Assembly: GCA_015061805.1 (NCBI GenBank)
Contig: SUVV01000010.1
Location: 1-64,000, forward strand
From: Lentisphaerota bacterium
GTDB taxonomy: Bacteria; Verrucomicrobiota; Lentisphaeria; Victivallales; Victivallaceae
Reading direction: 5' to 3'
DNA length: 64,000 bases
In this document: positions 8,028 through 17,507 of the stretch, piece by piece
How positions within the stretch are numbered: position 1 is the first letter of the stretch
Layout of the letters: each line of letters begins with the position of its first letter
Made by a program: the position numbers and the translations under genes
The notes under the pieces: generated by a model
Databases searched by the model: none
Told to the model about the DNA's origin: nothing
Seen by the model: the letters and a program-made list of their open reading frames with translations, nothing else

Positions 8028-8933
8028 CCAGGTTGACAAATAGCGTTCTCCGGAATCCGGAAGCAGAACCACAATGCGTTTTCCGGCAAATTCTTTACGG
8101 CGGGCAACTCCGGCGGCGGCGTGAAGAGCCGCTCCGCCGGAAATACCGATCAGCAACCCCTCCTCTGCCGCTGCTTTGCGGGCAGCGTTTCCGGCATCGG
8201 ATGCGGAAACGGTGATGACTTCGTCGATAATGGAAGTATTCAGCACCTCCGGGATGAATCCGGCACCGATGCCCTGCAGCTGGTGGACTCCGGGCTTGCC
8301 GCCGGAAATAACGGCGCTGGTATCCGGTTCAACTGCGATTATCCTGATTTCCGGATTGAACTCTTTGAGAACTTCGCCTACGCCGGTCAGAGTGCCGCCG
8401 GTACCGACTCCGGCAACAAAAGCATCGATCCTGCCGTCGGTATCAGCGATGATCTCTTTTGCAGTCGTCCGGCGGTGGATATCGGGATTCGCCGGGTTGC
8501 TGAACTGGGCGGGAATGATGGAACCGGGATTGCTTTTCTGCAATTCATTGGCTTTGGCGATGGCACCTGCCATGCCGTCAGCACCGGGAGTGAGAACGAT
8601 TTCAGCACCGTAAGCGCCGAGCAGTTTGCGCCGTTCGATGCTCATGGAATCGGGCATGGTCAGAATAAGTTTGTACCCCTTGATCGCGGCGGCGAGCGCC
8701 AATCCGACACCGGTATTGCCGCTGGTGGGTTCGATGATAACGCTTCCGGGCTTGAGCAGACCGGACTTTTCAGCGGCTTCGATCATGGCGATGCCGACCC
8801 GGTCTTTGGCAGATCCGCCGGGGTTGAAAGATTCGACCTTGGCGACCAGTTCCGCATCGGGAGTGTTGAATTTGTGCAGTTTGACCAGCGGAGTATTGCC
8901 GACCGTTTCCAGAAGATTTTCGTAGATTTTCAT
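8016..8933 (-). CDS. cysK: Cysteine synthase A (O-acetylserine sulfhydrylase)
   Basis: Makes cysteine from O-acetylserine and sulfide with PLP. The product of 305 aa is typical. Lys43 in SFNPGGSAKDR is the PLP lysine, TSGNTG (70-75) is the substrate loop, and GTGGTLTG binds the phosphate. The family-typical start MKIYENLLETVGNTP lies 4 nt after the pdxB stop, so the two are translated from one message. A longer reading frame to 9053 is only the overlap with pdxB. Confidence 0.95.
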   Translation of the reverse strand: MKIYENLLETVGNTPLVKLHKFNTPDAELVAKVESFNPGGSAKDRVGIAMIEAAEKSGLLKPGSVIIEPTSGNTGVGLALAAAIKGYKLILTMPDSMSIERRKLLGAYGAEIVLTPGADGMAGAIAKANELQKSNPGSIIPAQFSNPANPDIHRRTTAKEIIADTDGRIDAFVAGVGTGGTLTGVGEVLKEFNPEIRIIAVEPDTSAVISGGKPGVHQLQGIGAGFIPEVLNTSIIDEVITVSASDAGNAARKAAAEEGLLIGISGGAALHAAAGVARRKEFAGKRIVVLLPDSGERYLSTWLFD

Positions 8934-8937
8934 AGTG

Positions 8938-10047
8938 TCACCCGATGTTGAAGCCCAGCAGGGCAAGAGATTTCTGCGCTTCGACCGAAGCGCCGTAAAC
9001 AGTATATGCGGAAAATTCCCGGCGGTTCCAGTAACTGCCGCGGATATTTTCAAACTCTTCCGGAGCGGCGCGCAGAGCGTCAGAATCGCGCCGGATATCG
9101 TACGCGTGAATAATTGCCTGATTTATCTGCTGCCAGAGCAAAAGAGTGGAATCAATTTCAATTTTCTCCGGATAGACCGGACGCGGCAGAGATTTCACTT
9201 CAAATCCGGCAAGTCCGGGGATGTTGAACTTCTCTGCCACCGCCCGGACACAGGCGGTCGTACCGTTGGCTTTGCCGTCTTTGGAATAACCGGCGATATG
9301 CGGAGTACCGATATCGACCACGCTGACCAGTTCCGGGTCGAGTTCCGGTTCATCGGGCCAGACATCGATCAGCGCCCCGGCGATATGACCGGAACGTTTG
9401 GCTCCGATAAAACTTGTTTTCTCCATAACTTCGCCGCGGCAGCTGTTGAAAAACCAACTTCCCGGCTTCATTGCGGCAAAGAAATCCCGGTCAGCCAGAT
9501 CGGCAGTCGGGTATTTGCCGGAGCGCTCCAAAGGAACGTGAAGCGTGACGATATCTGAAACTGCCAGCAGTTCATTCAAATCGGTGAATTGTTCATCCCC
9601 CTCGACTTCGGCGCGCGGCGGGTCATTGAGCAGAACTTTCATCCCGAATGCCCGGCCGACATCAGCGATTTTTTTGCCGACATGACCGACACCTATGATT
9701 CCCAACGTCGCTCCGGCAAGATCCCGGTTCTGCAGAGCCAGCGCCGCTGAAATATAATTTTTCACGCTGTCGGCATTGCATCCGGGGGCGTTGCGCCATT
9801 GGATACCGAGTTCATCCAGTTCAGCACTATTCAAGTGGTCGATACCGATGGTGGCAGTGGTGACCAGTTTGACTTTACTTCCGGCAAGCAGAGCCTTGTC
9901 ACATCTGGTGCGGGTGCGGGTGATCAGCACATCGGCATCGGCAAGATCAGAAGCCGTGATCTTGCTTCCGGGCAGATATACCACTTCAGCGAATGGTTCA
10001 AACACCCCTTTGAGGTAGGGTATCTTGTCATCGGCGACTATTTTCAT
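8938..10047 (-). CDS. pdxB: Erythronate-4-phosphate dehydrogenase
   Basis: Oxidises 4-phosphoerythronate in the DXP-dependent route to pyridoxal phosphate. The 369-aa product (E. coli PdxB is 378) starts MKIVADDKIPYLKGVFEPF. It carries the D-2-hydroxyacid dehydrogenase Rossmann motif GIIGVGHVGKKIADV, the catalytic Arg in NSCRGEV, and the dimerisation C-terminus. The start at 10047 follows GGAG with 7-nt spacing; an upstream start at 10077 is inside rng. Its neighbours cysK and the decarboxylase both need PLP, which may explain the clustering. Confidence 0.92.
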   Translation of the reverse strand: MKIVADDKIPYLKGVFEPFAEVVYLPGSKITASDLADADVLITRTRTRCDKALLAGSKVKLVTTATIGIDHLNSAELDELGIQWRNAPGCNADSVKNYISAALALQNRDLAGATLGIIGVGHVGKKIADVGRAFGMKVLLNDPPRAEVEGDEQFTDLNELLAVSDIVTLHVPLERSGKYPTADLADRDFFAAMKPGSWFFNSCRGEVMEKTSFIGAKRSGHIAGALIDVWPDEPELDPELVSVVDIGTPHIAGYSKDGKANGTTACVRAVAEKFNIPGLAGFEVKSLPRPVYPEKIEIDSTLLLWQQINQAIIHAYDIRRDSDALRAAPEEFENIRGSYWNRREFSAYTVYGASVEAQKSLALLGFNIG

Positions 10048-10063
10048 AACAGAACTCCGCAAG

Positions 10064-11662
10064 TTAAAGTTCGACACCGGTTTCGGTATCGATCAGTTTG
10101 AATTCCTCATAATGAAGCATCGGATCGGCACGGAAAGAGAGTTCATTTTTGTACTTTGACTCCAGCGCATCGAGCAAATGGGCATCTTCATTACGCAGAC
10201 GGGTCAGCACCTCCGGGTGCATGAATACCCGCAGCGGAACTCCCTTGTACTTCCGGTCGCGCATGACCGAATTGAGTTTGCGCTGGATCTCCGCACTCAT
10301 CGTCACCGGAGATTTGACCAGACCGCTTCCGGAACAGTAGGGACAGGGGGTATAAACCTGTGCTTGAATACTTTCATGTTCCCGTTGGCGGGTCATCTCC
10401 ATAAGTCCGAGTTTGCTCAAGGGCAGCAGCCGGGTCTTGGCACGGTCATCCTTGACCAGTTTTTTCATGGTACGCATAACTTCGTCACGTTCACCGGCGG
10501 TACGCATATCAATAAAGTCGATGACCACCAGTCCGCCGATATCCCGGAGCCGGAGCTGGCGGGCGATCTCCTCGGCGGCTTCCAGATTGGTCTTGAGAAT
10601 GAAATCAGGATGTTCGGAAGCCTTTCTGCCGTGTCCGGAGTTGACATCGATCGCGATCATGGCTTCAGTTTCGTCGATAACGATCTCGCCGCCGCCGGGA
10701 AGTCTGACCTTGCGCTGGAAGACCTGCGAAAGCTGTTCATCAATGTTGTAGTACTCAAAGATCGGCTCGTTTCCGCTGTACAAATGGACTCTGGAAACCA
10801 GTTTGCTGCCGCCGATACGTTTGAGTATTTCCCGGATTTTTTTGTATGCTGCCGGGTCATCGACGGTGATACCGGCGATCTCTTCGGTAACGAAATCACG
10901 GACGGTGCGGTCAATAAGGTTGGGTTCAGTGAAAAGCCGTACCGGAGCAGAGGAACTTTCCATACCGGAAGCGATCTTTTCCCAATAATCCAGCAGCAGT
11001 TCCAGATCCCGCTTGAAAAAAGTCGCCCGTCGTCCCTCTCCGGCAGTCCGGCAGATGACGCCCATGCCTTCAGGGATATTCAGCGCGTCAATAATTTTGC
11101 GGAGGCGGTCGCGTTCAGCGGTGCTTTCAATACGGGTGGACAAGCCGATGTGACCGCAGTATGGCATCAGCACCAGAAATCTGCCGGGGATGGAGATGTC
11201 GGTAGTGATTCTGGCGCCTTTGGTACCGATCTGTCCCTTGACGACCTGTACGAGCAATTCCATGCCCGGCTTGAAAATATCGGGGATATCGGCAGCGGTG
11301 ATCCGTTTTTTCCGGCGCGCCTGTTCCTGTGAAAGTTTGGCTCCCGGCTTTTTGGAATTTTTCTTCGGATTTTCCGGAGCGCGGGCGCTCTGCTCAAGTT
11401 GAAATTGTTCGATCAACTCCGAGTTGCCCGGGATCATATCCCGGAAATGGAGAAAGGCATTTTTCCCGACACCGATATCGACGAATGCCGCCTGAAGTGA
11501 ATGATCCAGATTGACGATACGACCGAGGAAAATATCCCCCGGAGCCGGATCATTGCTGTCGCGTTCGATTTTGTATTCTTCAAGTTTTCCGCCGCACATC
11601 AAGGCGAAACGCCGTTCCATTTTTTCGCAGTTAAGTATGATCTCCCTTATTTTGTTTTCCAT
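10064..11662 (-). CDS. rng: Ribonuclease G/E family endoribonuclease
   Basis: Endonuclease for rRNA maturation and mRNA decay. The 532-aa protein has an N-terminal S1 domain (about 38-165) interrupted by a basic low-complexity insert near 90-120 (PENPKKNSKKPGAK). The RNase E/G catalytic domain follows, with metal-binding Asp339 in IDVNSG and Asp382 in VVIDFIDM, and the zinc-link cysteines Cys440 and Cys443 in CPYCSG. There is no long RNase E-type C-terminal scaffold, so RNase G is the better name. It lies 13 nt downstream of fmt and just before pdxB in an apparent fmt-rng-pdxB-cysK operon. Confidence 0.92.
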   Translation of the reverse strand: MENKIREIILNCEKMERRFALMCGGKLEEYKIERDSNDPAPGDIFLGRIVNLDHSLQAAFVDIGVGKNAFLHFRDMIPGNSELIEQFQLEQSARAPENPKKNSKKPGAKLSQEQARRKKRITAADIPDIFKPGMELLVQVVKGQIGTKGARITTDISIPGRFLVLMPYCGHIGLSTRIESTAERDRLRKIIDALNIPEGMGVICRTAGEGRRATFFKRDLELLLDYWEKIASGMESSSAPVRLFTEPNLIDRTVRDFVTEEIAGITVDDPAAYKKIREILKRIGGSKLVSRVHLYSGNEPIFEYYNIDEQLSQVFQRKVRLPGGGEIVIDETEAMIAIDVNSGHGRKASEHPDFILKTNLEAAEEIARQLRLRDIGGLVVIDFIDMRTAGERDEVMRTMKKLVKDDRAKTRLLPLSKLGLMEMTRQREHESIQAQVYTPCPYCSGSGLVKSPVTMSAEIQRKLNSVMRDRKYKGVPLRVFMHPEVLTRLRNEDAHLLDALESKYKNELSFRADPMLHYEEFKLIDTETGVEL

Positions 11663-11675
11663 ATAAATTTTTCCG

Positions 11676-12644
11676 TTAAATTGATATTTCCTCCGGGAAA
11701 ACCGGAAGTCCGCCGCGCAAACCGTTCCGGAAAGCCGCCGCGTTCATCCGTTTTGCTCCGGACGGGATAAGTTCGAGAATCTCCAGTGCCGTATTGCCGC
11801 CGCAGCCGACGATCAGCCGTCCGGGCAGTTCGGCACATTCGCCCGGTGCGAGTTGGAATCCGGAAACCACTGCGGCTTTGCAGATATTCAGCACTCCGGC
11901 ATTTCCGGCAGGATTGAGGTATTCGCACAGCGCTCCCGGCCACGGGAAAAACGCCCGGGTCATCCGTTCGATTTTTTCCGCGTTGAAGTTCCACGAAAAG
12001 CGTCCTTCGCTCTTGGAAATCTTGCGGCAGACGGTGACCAGACTCTGATCCTGCGGGATGCCCGGAAGTTTCTTTGCCGCGATATCGCACAAAGTTTCCG
12101 GAGCGACTGCCGCCGCGATCTCACCCAGTTTGAGTTCGAGGGAATCGGCATATTCACTGCCGTTGAGGGGGCAGTATTCTGTGCGGTAGACCGGACCGGA
12201 ATCCAGTCCCTTTTCCATCTCCATAAAAGCTACTCCGGTCTGAATGTCACCGTTGAGCAGGCATTGGGTTATCGGAGACGCCCCCCGATAGCGCGGCAGG
12301 ATCGAGGCATGCACATTGACACAGCCGTACTTCGGCAGCATCAACAGCGGAGTTTTGAGTATCTGTCCGAAAGAGACCACACAGAGCATATCCGGAGCGA
12401 TTTTCCCCATGAATTCGAGAAAATCCGGTGCATTCACATCGGGTATCCGCAACGGTTCCAGCCCCAGTCGGATCGCGGCATCGCCAAGCGGAGTCGGGGT
12501 CATGACCCGCTTGCGCCCGGCAGGACGGTCAGGCTGGGTGATAACTCCGGCAAGTTCGATACACTCCGCCTGATGCAGCGCTTGAAGAATAGGTACTGCG
12601 ATCGGGCCGGAACCGAGAAAAACAACTTTTAAAGGATTTGACAC
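11676..12644 (-). CDS. fmt: Methionyl-tRNA formyltransferase
   Basis: Formylates initiator Met-tRNA using 10-formyl-THF. The 322-aa product has the formyltransferase loop with Asn110 and His112 in NVHASILPRYRGASPI and the family sequence GLDSGPV. No ATG fits: the chosen start is GTG at 12644, 9 nt after AGGAG; a TTG two codons upstream is only 3 nt from the same site. The neighbour folK, read divergently, is also a folate gene, so both may share the intergenic promoter region. Confidence 0.93.
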   Translation of the reverse strand: MSNPLKVVFLGSGPIAVPILQALHQAECIELAGVITQPDRPAGRKRVMTPTPLGDAAIRLGLEPLRIPDVNAPDFLEFMGKIAPDMLCVVSFGQILKTPLLMLPKYGCVNVHASILPRYRGASPITQCLLNGDIQTGVAFMEMEKGLDSGPVYRTEYCPLNGSEYADSLELKLGEIAAAVAPETLCDIAAKKLPGIPQDQSLVTVCRKISKSEGRFSWNFNAEKIERMTRAFFPWPGALCEYLNPAGNAGVLNICKAAVVSGFQLAPGECAELPGRLIVGCGGNTALEILELIPSGAKRMNAAAFRNGLRGGLPVFPEEISI

Positions 12645-12677
12645 TTGCAAAAACTCCTGTAAAGATTCATATTAGAT

Positions 12678-12706
12678 AATATACACCAATAACCGGAAAA
12701 AGCGAA
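12678..12706 (-). promoter_or_regulatory. Probable fmt operon promoter
   Basis: On the minus strand TTCGCT (12706-12701) is 17 nt from TATATT (12683-12678), which is only 33 nt before the fmt start. The -35 is weak. The 69-bp fmt-folK gap must also hold the folK promoter, which I cannot place. Confidence 0.5.
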
Positions 12707-12713
12707 TTTTTTT

Positions 12714-13178
12714 ATGACTGAATGTGCAATAATGTTGGGAGGCAATCTTCCCGGAACCCCGGAGGCGATGGAATTTGCCCTCCGTGAATTGGAAAAAGGC
12801 GGATTTTCCGTCAGCAAAGTCAGCTGCCCGTTTTATTCGGCGGCAGTAGATTGTGTCCCCGGAACTCCGGATTTCATTGATACGGCAGTCACCGGAATTT
12901 GGCAGAAAAGCGCCCATGAATTGCTGAAACTCACCCAAAGTATCGAAATTGCCGCCGGCAGACCAGCTCAACACAGCAGCCGGGAATCCCGCATACTGGA
13001 TATCGATATCATCCTCTTCGGTGAAGACATCGTTGAAAGTGCGGAATTGACCATTCCCCACCCCCGCGCCGCCGTCCGGGAATTCGTACTGGCGCCGCTC
13101 AATGAGATCGCTCCCCGATGGCGTTTCCCCAACGGGATGTCGATCCGGGAAACTCTGGAAAAGATCAAATCCCGCTGA
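12714..13178 (+). CDS. folK: HPPK, 6-hydroxymethyl-dihydropterin pyrophosphokinase
   Basis: Transfers pyrophosphate from ATP to the pterin, a step in folate synthesis. The 154-aa product has the HPPK signature: FYSAAVDCVPGTPDF near the pterin site, then the metal-binding SRILDIDIILFG and IPHPRAAVREFVLAPL. No Shine-Dalgarno sequence precedes the ATG; the leader is a T-run. It overlaps the convergent FAD-protein gene by 14 bp. Confidence 0.92.
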   Translation: MTECAIMLGGNLPGTPEAMEFALRELEKGGFSVSKVSCPFYSAAVDCVPGTPDFIDTAVTGIWQKSAHELLKLTQSIEIAAGRPAQHSSRESRILDIDIILFGEDIVESAELTIPHPRAAVREFVLAPLNEIAPRWRFPNGMSIRETLEKIKSR

Positions 13179-14745
13179 TTTTCAGCATGGCTTCTGCCGC
13201 GCGCATGCCGTCACATGCCGCTGAAACGATCCCTCCGGCAAGTCCGCAGCCTTCACCGGCAGGATAGAGTCCCGGAAGTTCCGGATTTTCCATCGTCTCA
13301 AAGTCCCGGAGCAGCCGCACCGGCGAAGAGACAAAACTTTCCGCGCCGATGAATTTGCCGTATTTGATAAATCCCGGGATCTTATGTTCAAAATTTTTCA
13401 CCGCCGGAATCAGGGCATTTTTAAGCTGTTCCGGGAGCAGTTGATCGAGCCTGCCGGGGACAATACCGGTGTCACAGCCGTTTGCGGAATTATTCAAACC
13501 GCTTTTCCCGGCAAGGAAAGCTCCTGCATCCTGCGCCGGAAAGGTGTAATCTCTGCCGCCGGCACTGAAAATCGATCTTTCCACTCCGGCAAAAAATTCA
13601 AACACCCGCCCGGCATCATTCCCGAAATCCTCCGGATCAATGGTGGTGATAAGGCAACTGTTGGCAAACTCATCCGCCCGGGCAAAACAGCTCATACCGT
13701 TGGTAATACTGCGGCCTTCCCAGGCGCTGGCATTGACCACCCGCCCGCCGGGACACATGCAGAATGAACTGACATTGCCGACCTCCGCCCGGGAAACAAT
13801 ATGGTATTCAGCGGCACCGAGGGCATCCGGACGGCTGGGCAGGTGATACATGGCGCGGTCGATGATCGTTTGCGGATGTTCCACCCGGCATCCGGTCTGG
13901 AACGGTTTCAGTTCCCACGCGGCACTCCGGCAGACCCGGCGGAGCAGTTCCCTGCCGCCCAGTCCGGGGGCGAAAAGCACCGCCGGAGCTTCGATCACTT
14001 CGCCGGAAGCGAGTATCACCCCGCGACAGGAGCCGTTTTTGATCAAAAGGTCAACCACCTCCGTACCGAAACGGAACGTGCCGCCCATAACTTCGATTTT
14101 TTTCCGCAGCCCGGCGCAGAGTCCCAGCAGTTTATCCGAACCGATATGAGGCCGGGAAAGATAAAGTATCTCTTCCGGAGCGCCGCATTCGACCCAGAGT
14201 TTTTTCAGAAATCTGCCGCGCCGGTCTTTGGTTCCGGTGTGCAGTTTACCATCGGAAAAAGTTCCGGCACCGCCCTCACCGATAAGCAGATTGCTTTCGC
14301 TGTCCAACCGGCGGCTGTCGAGGAACTTCCGGTAATCCGCCGCCCGCTTTTCCACCGGAAATCCCCGGTCGATGATCACGGGCGCACATCCGGCGGCGGC
14401 GAGCAGATAAGCCGCTGATATTCCGGCAGGTCCGGTGCCGACGACTATCGGGTGACGCAAAGTGGTAGTGTCCGGCAGTTCAGGGTCGGGAACGGCAAGA
14501 GCAGCGATCTCTTCCGGAGAAGCCGGAGCGAAACGGGAAAGTTTCTGTCCGGTTTCAAAGAGAAGTTTCAAAACCAGTTTGGGCGTGCCGCGCCGGGAAT
14601 CGATACTGGAGGAAATTATTTCACAATGGCTGATCTGCCGGGGATCGATATGCAATTCGCGGCCGATGAATGACGGAAGCAGTGCGGCATAGTTGCGCGG
14701 CAGTTTCAGAGCATTGAGTTGAAGTTTTTCAATAATGTATATCAT
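13165..14745 (-). CDS. FAD-dependent dehydrogenase, COG2509 family
   Basis: A 526-aa cytoplasmic flavoprotein of the uncharacterised COG2509 family. An N-terminal alpha/beta domain of about 95 residues is followed by the FAD-binding GTGPAGISAAYLL at 103-115. Further on are GGAGTFSDGKLHT, the hallmark of this family, and PAGEGCGLAGGIVSAACDG near the C-terminus, which contacts the flavin. Its substrate is unknown; members are linked loosely to electron transfer. It starts 6 nt after xerD ends and is probably co-transcribed. Confidence 0.85.
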   Translation of the reverse strand: MIYIIEKLQLNALKLPRNYAALLPSFIGRELHIDPRQISHCEIISSSIDSRRGTPKLVLKLLFETGQKLSRFAPASPEEIAALAVPDPELPDTTTLRHPIVVGTGPAGISAAYLLAAAGCAPVIIDRGFPVEKRAADYRKFLDSRRLDSESNLLIGEGGAGTFSDGKLHTGTKDRRGRFLKKLWVECGAPEEILYLSRPHIGSDKLLGLCAGLRKKIEVMGGTFRFGTEVVDLLIKNGSCRGVILASGEVIEAPAVLFAPGLGGRELLRRVCRSAAWELKPFQTGCRVEHPQTIIDRAMYHLPSRPDALGAAEYHIVSRAEVGNVSSFCMCPGGRVVNASAWEGRSITNGMSCFARADEFANSCLITTIDPEDFGNDAGRVFEFFAGVERSIFSAGGRDYTFPAQDAGAFLAGKSGLNNSANGCDTGIVPGRLDQLLPEQLKNALIPAVKNFEHKIPGFIKYGKFIGAESFVSSPVRLLRDFETMENPELPGLYPAGEGCGLAGGIVSAACDGMRAAEAMLKISGI

Positions 14746-14751
14746 AGATCA

Positions 14752-15648
14752 TCACTTTCGGGGATGGAATTTACGGTGTACCGCCAGCAGACGGCTTTTG
14801 TCGACATGGGTGTAGAGTTCCGTTGTTGAAATATCGCTGTGACCGAGCATCTCCTGGATCGCCCGCAGATCAGCGCCGTTTTCCAACAGATGGGTGGCGA
14901 AACTGTGACGCAGAGTATGCGGATGGATCTCTTTGTTGATTCCGGCGATCAAAGCGGCTTCTTTGATGATCGCCCATATCCGTTCCCGGTCGAGCCGCCG
15001 CCCGGTGCGGGAAACGAACAGGTATGGCGAAAGCGGTATTTTGGCAGTAAGTTCGTGCCGGCTGACGGAAATATATTTCCGGAGCAGAGTCAAGACCGCC
15101 GCCGCCACCGGAACCAGTCGTTCTTTGGAACCTTTACCGATCACCCGGAGCATACCGGAATCAAAATCAACATCGGCAAGTTTCAGATCGGCAGTTTCCG
15201 AAACGCGCAATCCGGAAGCATACATCACTTCAATTATCGCCCGGTTGCGGATCGTCAGCGCTTCGCCGCTGTTTTCCGGGAACGCCTTGAGCAGACGTTC
15301 GGTTTCGCGGATCGAAAGCATATCCGGCAAGATCCGCCACAGCCGGGGCGAATCCATTGCGGCAGTCGGATCAACGGAAGAAAATTTTTCAGCATACAGA
15401 TAACGGAAAAAGAGCTTTATCGCCGCGAGCGACCGGGCAATACTGCTCTCTTCCAACCCCTGTTGGCGTTGAAAATCCAGATAATCCAGCAAAGCATCCC
15501 GGGTCGCAAGTTCCCATTTGTTCACCCCGTTGTCCATGAGGAAATCCCCCAGCGAACAGAGATCATTGCGGTAAGCGATGACCGTATTGCGGCTCAATCC
15601 CCGTTCGACTTTGAGATGTTCGATAAAGTATTTCAGATATCTTTCCAT
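14752..15648 (-). CDS. xerD: Tyrosine recombinase XerD
   Basis: Resolves chromosome dimers at dif together with XerC and FtsK. The 298-aa length equals E. coli XerD, and the catalytic residues fall at the same positions: Arg148 (ASGLRVSE), Lys172 (GKGSKER), His244 and Arg247 (HPHTLRHSF), His270 (GHSD) and Tyr279 (TELYTHV). An N-terminal core-binding domain covers about 1-100. It is a housekeeping recombinase rather than a phage or integron integrase, given its length and operon context. Confidence 0.93.
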   Translation of the reverse strand: MERYLKYFIEHLKVERGLSRNTVIAYRNDLCSLGDFLMDNGVNKWELATRDALLDYLDFQRQQGLEESSIARSLAAIKLFFRYLYAEKFSSVDPTAAMDSPRLWRILPDMLSIRETERLLKAFPENSGEALTIRNRAIIEVMYASGLRVSETADLKLADVDFDSGMLRVIGKGSKERLVPVAAAVLTLLRKYISVSRHELTAKIPLSPYLFVSRTGRRLDRERIWAIIKEAALIAGINKEIHPHTLRHSFATHLLENGADLRAIQEMLGHSDISTTELYTHVDKSRLLAVHRKFHPRK

Positions 15649-15690
15649 GATGACAACAAAAAATTATCGGATTTTTTTCAAAAAACCATT

Positions 15691-15719
15691 TGCATTTGTA
15701 CCGAATAGAATTTAGATTT
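15691..15719 (+). promoter_or_regulatory. Promoter of the WalJ-kinase-rnhC operon
   Basis: TTGCAT (15691-15696) and TAGATT (15714-15719) with 17-nt spacing lie about 50 nt before the first ATG. Confidence 0.6.
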
Positions 15720-15773
15720 AGTAATTGCTTTTTTCCAGTGACAAAATAAATTTTTTGAGGATTTTTTACAAAT

Positions 15774-16580
15774 ATGACGAATGAAACGGTTTTTCTGGGT
15801 GCGCTCGGCAGCGGAAGTTCCGGAAATGCCTATGTTATCGAATATCAGGATGAGGCGCTGATCATCGATCAGGGCTTCTCGCGCCGGGAACTGCTCAAAC
15901 GTATGGAGTGTTCCGGATTCGTTCCGGAAAAACTGTGCGGCGCGCTGCTGACCCATGAACACAGTGACCACTGCAAGGGTTCGCGGGTATTCTGTGATGC
16001 GTTGTCATTACCGCTGTATACAACCGCCAAAACGGCACGTTATCTCTCCACACACGGCACTTTGCCCAGGCATGTCTGCGCGTTTGAAGCCGGAGAAGAG
16101 TTTGATTTGGGCAACTTCAAAATCAAAAGTTTTTCTCTGCCCCACGATGCGGTCGACCCGGTCGGCTTCCAGATCAGCTGCGGCAATGTGCGGATCGGTA
16201 TCGCCACCGACTTCGGTCACGCTCCGGAGAATATCCGCCGGGAACTGCGCAACTGCAACGCGCTGGTACTGGAGAGCAACTATGACCGGGAGATGCTGTT
16301 GAATTCCGACCGCCGCCTCGAACTCAAACGGCGGATACTCGGTGTGCGCGGCCATCTGGGAAATTGTGAAAGTTGTCAGCTGCTCCCCGATCTCATCGGC
16401 GAACAGACCCAACTGCTCCTGCTGGCTCATATCAGCAGCGAATGCAACACCCCGGAACTGGTGCGCGAAAACTGTCTCTCCATGCTTCAGCTGCTGGATA
16501 TTGAGGAAAAACTCCATTTTGAAATACTTTCCCAGGATCAACCCTCTTCAAAATTTGAGATCACAGGAGGCGGTCAATGA
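15774..16580 (+). CDS. MBL-fold hydrolase of the YycJ/WalJ family
   Basis: A 268-aa metallo-beta-lactamase-fold protein. HEHSDH at 61-66 binds the metals, with further ligands in GIATDFGH and AHISSECNTPE. The start FLGALGSGSSGNAYV is typical of YycJ/WalJ/VicX. Family members usually sit beside the WalRK two-component system, and a Bacillus member has been reported as a DNA exonuclease. Here the partner genes are a Ser/Thr kinase (4-nt overlap) and RNase HIII, which fits a nucleic-acid role. The function in this organism is inferred. Confidence 0.82.
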   Translation: MTNETVFLGALGSGSSGNAYVIEYQDEALIIDQGFSRRELLKRMECSGFVPEKLCGALLTHEHSDHCKGSRVFCDALSLPLYTTAKTARYLSTHGTLPRHVCAFEAGEEFDLGNFKIKSFSLPHDAVDPVGFQISCGNVRIGIATDFGHAPENIRRELRNCNALVLESNYDREMLLNSDRRLELKRRILGVRGHLGNCESCQLLPDLIGEQTQLLLLAHISSECNTPELVRENCLSMLQLLDIEEKLHFEILSQDQPSSKFEITGGGQ

Positions 16581-17485
16581 GCGAAGGAGTCAAAATAAAC
16601 TGCCGTCAGTGCCGCGCCAGATATGATGTAAGCGATCTGCCGCCCTTTACCAAATTCGCCTGCCCGGAATGCGGAGCGATCATCCGCACACCAAAGGTTT
16701 TCGGCAGATATTTTCTGGAAAAATTGTGCGGTCACGGCGGCATGTCCGCGATTTACCGGGCGATCGATCCGGTTCTGATGCGCCGGGTCGTGGTCAAAAT
16801 CGCCAAGACCGAAAGCGAATTCGGCAATATGATGGAACGCTTCCACAACGAAGCCAAACTGCTTGCCCCCATATCCCACGCCGCAGTTGTTCCGATCTAC
16901 GATTGCGGAGAGATCGGCGATGAATCATTTATTGTCATGCAGTATATGGACGGCGGCGATCTGGAACAGCACATGAAACGCGAAACGCTTCCCGCTCCGG
17001 AAGAGTTGATCAACCATCTCCGCAATGTGGCATCCGGACTGCACTTTCTCCATCTGGGCCACGGCATCGTCCATCACGATGTGAAACCGTCCAACATTAT
17101 GTTGAGCAGTGACGGTTCAGCGCGTATCGGCGACTTCGATCTCTGCGATGTCCGCAAGGCAGGAGATATCACCACCCCCTGCATGCTCTGGGGAAGTCCG
17201 GGCTACCTCTCACCGGAACGTCTCCAGTACGGCGGCGAAGATTACCGGGGCGACATCTACAGCCTGGGAGTGACGATCTACGAATTATTCAGCCGGAAAC
17301 TTCCCTTCGGCATCCACGGCGAACCGGCAGAACTCTATCAGCGCCGCCAGGAACCTTTCACTCCTTTGATCCGGCTCTGTCCGGAAATCGGCAAAGAGAT
17401 ATCGCAATTGGTGGACGGTATGCTTTCTTTTGAAGTGAACTCCCGCCCGGCATACCCGGAAATCATCCGGACTCTCCACCTTTGA
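16577..17485 (+). CDS. Ser/Thr protein kinase with N-terminal zinc ribbon
   Basis: A 302-aa Hanks-type kinase lacking a transmembrane segment. It begins with a zinc ribbon (Cys9, Cys12, Cys29, Cys32), then the kinase domain from about 43: glycine loop GHGGMSAIY, Lys74 (VVVKIAK), Glu92, catalytic Asp168 in VHHDVKPSN, and SPGYLSPER. Two departures are visible: HRD is HHD (a non-RD kinase) and the DFG motif at 186-188 reads DFD. Lys, Glu and both Asp are kept, so activity is likely. It overlaps the WalJ-type gene by 4 nt and precedes rnhC by 22 nt. Confidence 0.88.
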   Translation: MSEGVKINCRQCRARYDVSDLPPFTKFACPECGAIIRTPKVFGRYFLEKLCGHGGMSAIYRAIDPVLMRRVVVKIAKTESEFGNMMERFHNEAKLLAPISHAAVVPIYDCGEIGDESFIVMQYMDGGDLEQHMKRETLPAPEELINHLRNVASGLHFLHLGHGIVHHDVKPSNIMLSSDGSARIGDFDLCDVRKAGDITTPCMLWGSPGYLSPERLQYGGEDYRGDIYSLGVTIYELFSRKLPFGIHGEPAELYQRRQEPFTPLIRLCPEIGKEISQLVDGMLSFEVNSRPAYPEIIRTLHL

Positions 17486-17507
17486 CAACAATTTTTCAGG
17501 ACAGATC

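Noticed and set aside
14752-15648. Mobile-element or prophage integrase
   Set aside because: Length and catalytic residue positions match housekeeping XerD exactly, and it lies far from the phage-like cassette in a housekeeping operon.
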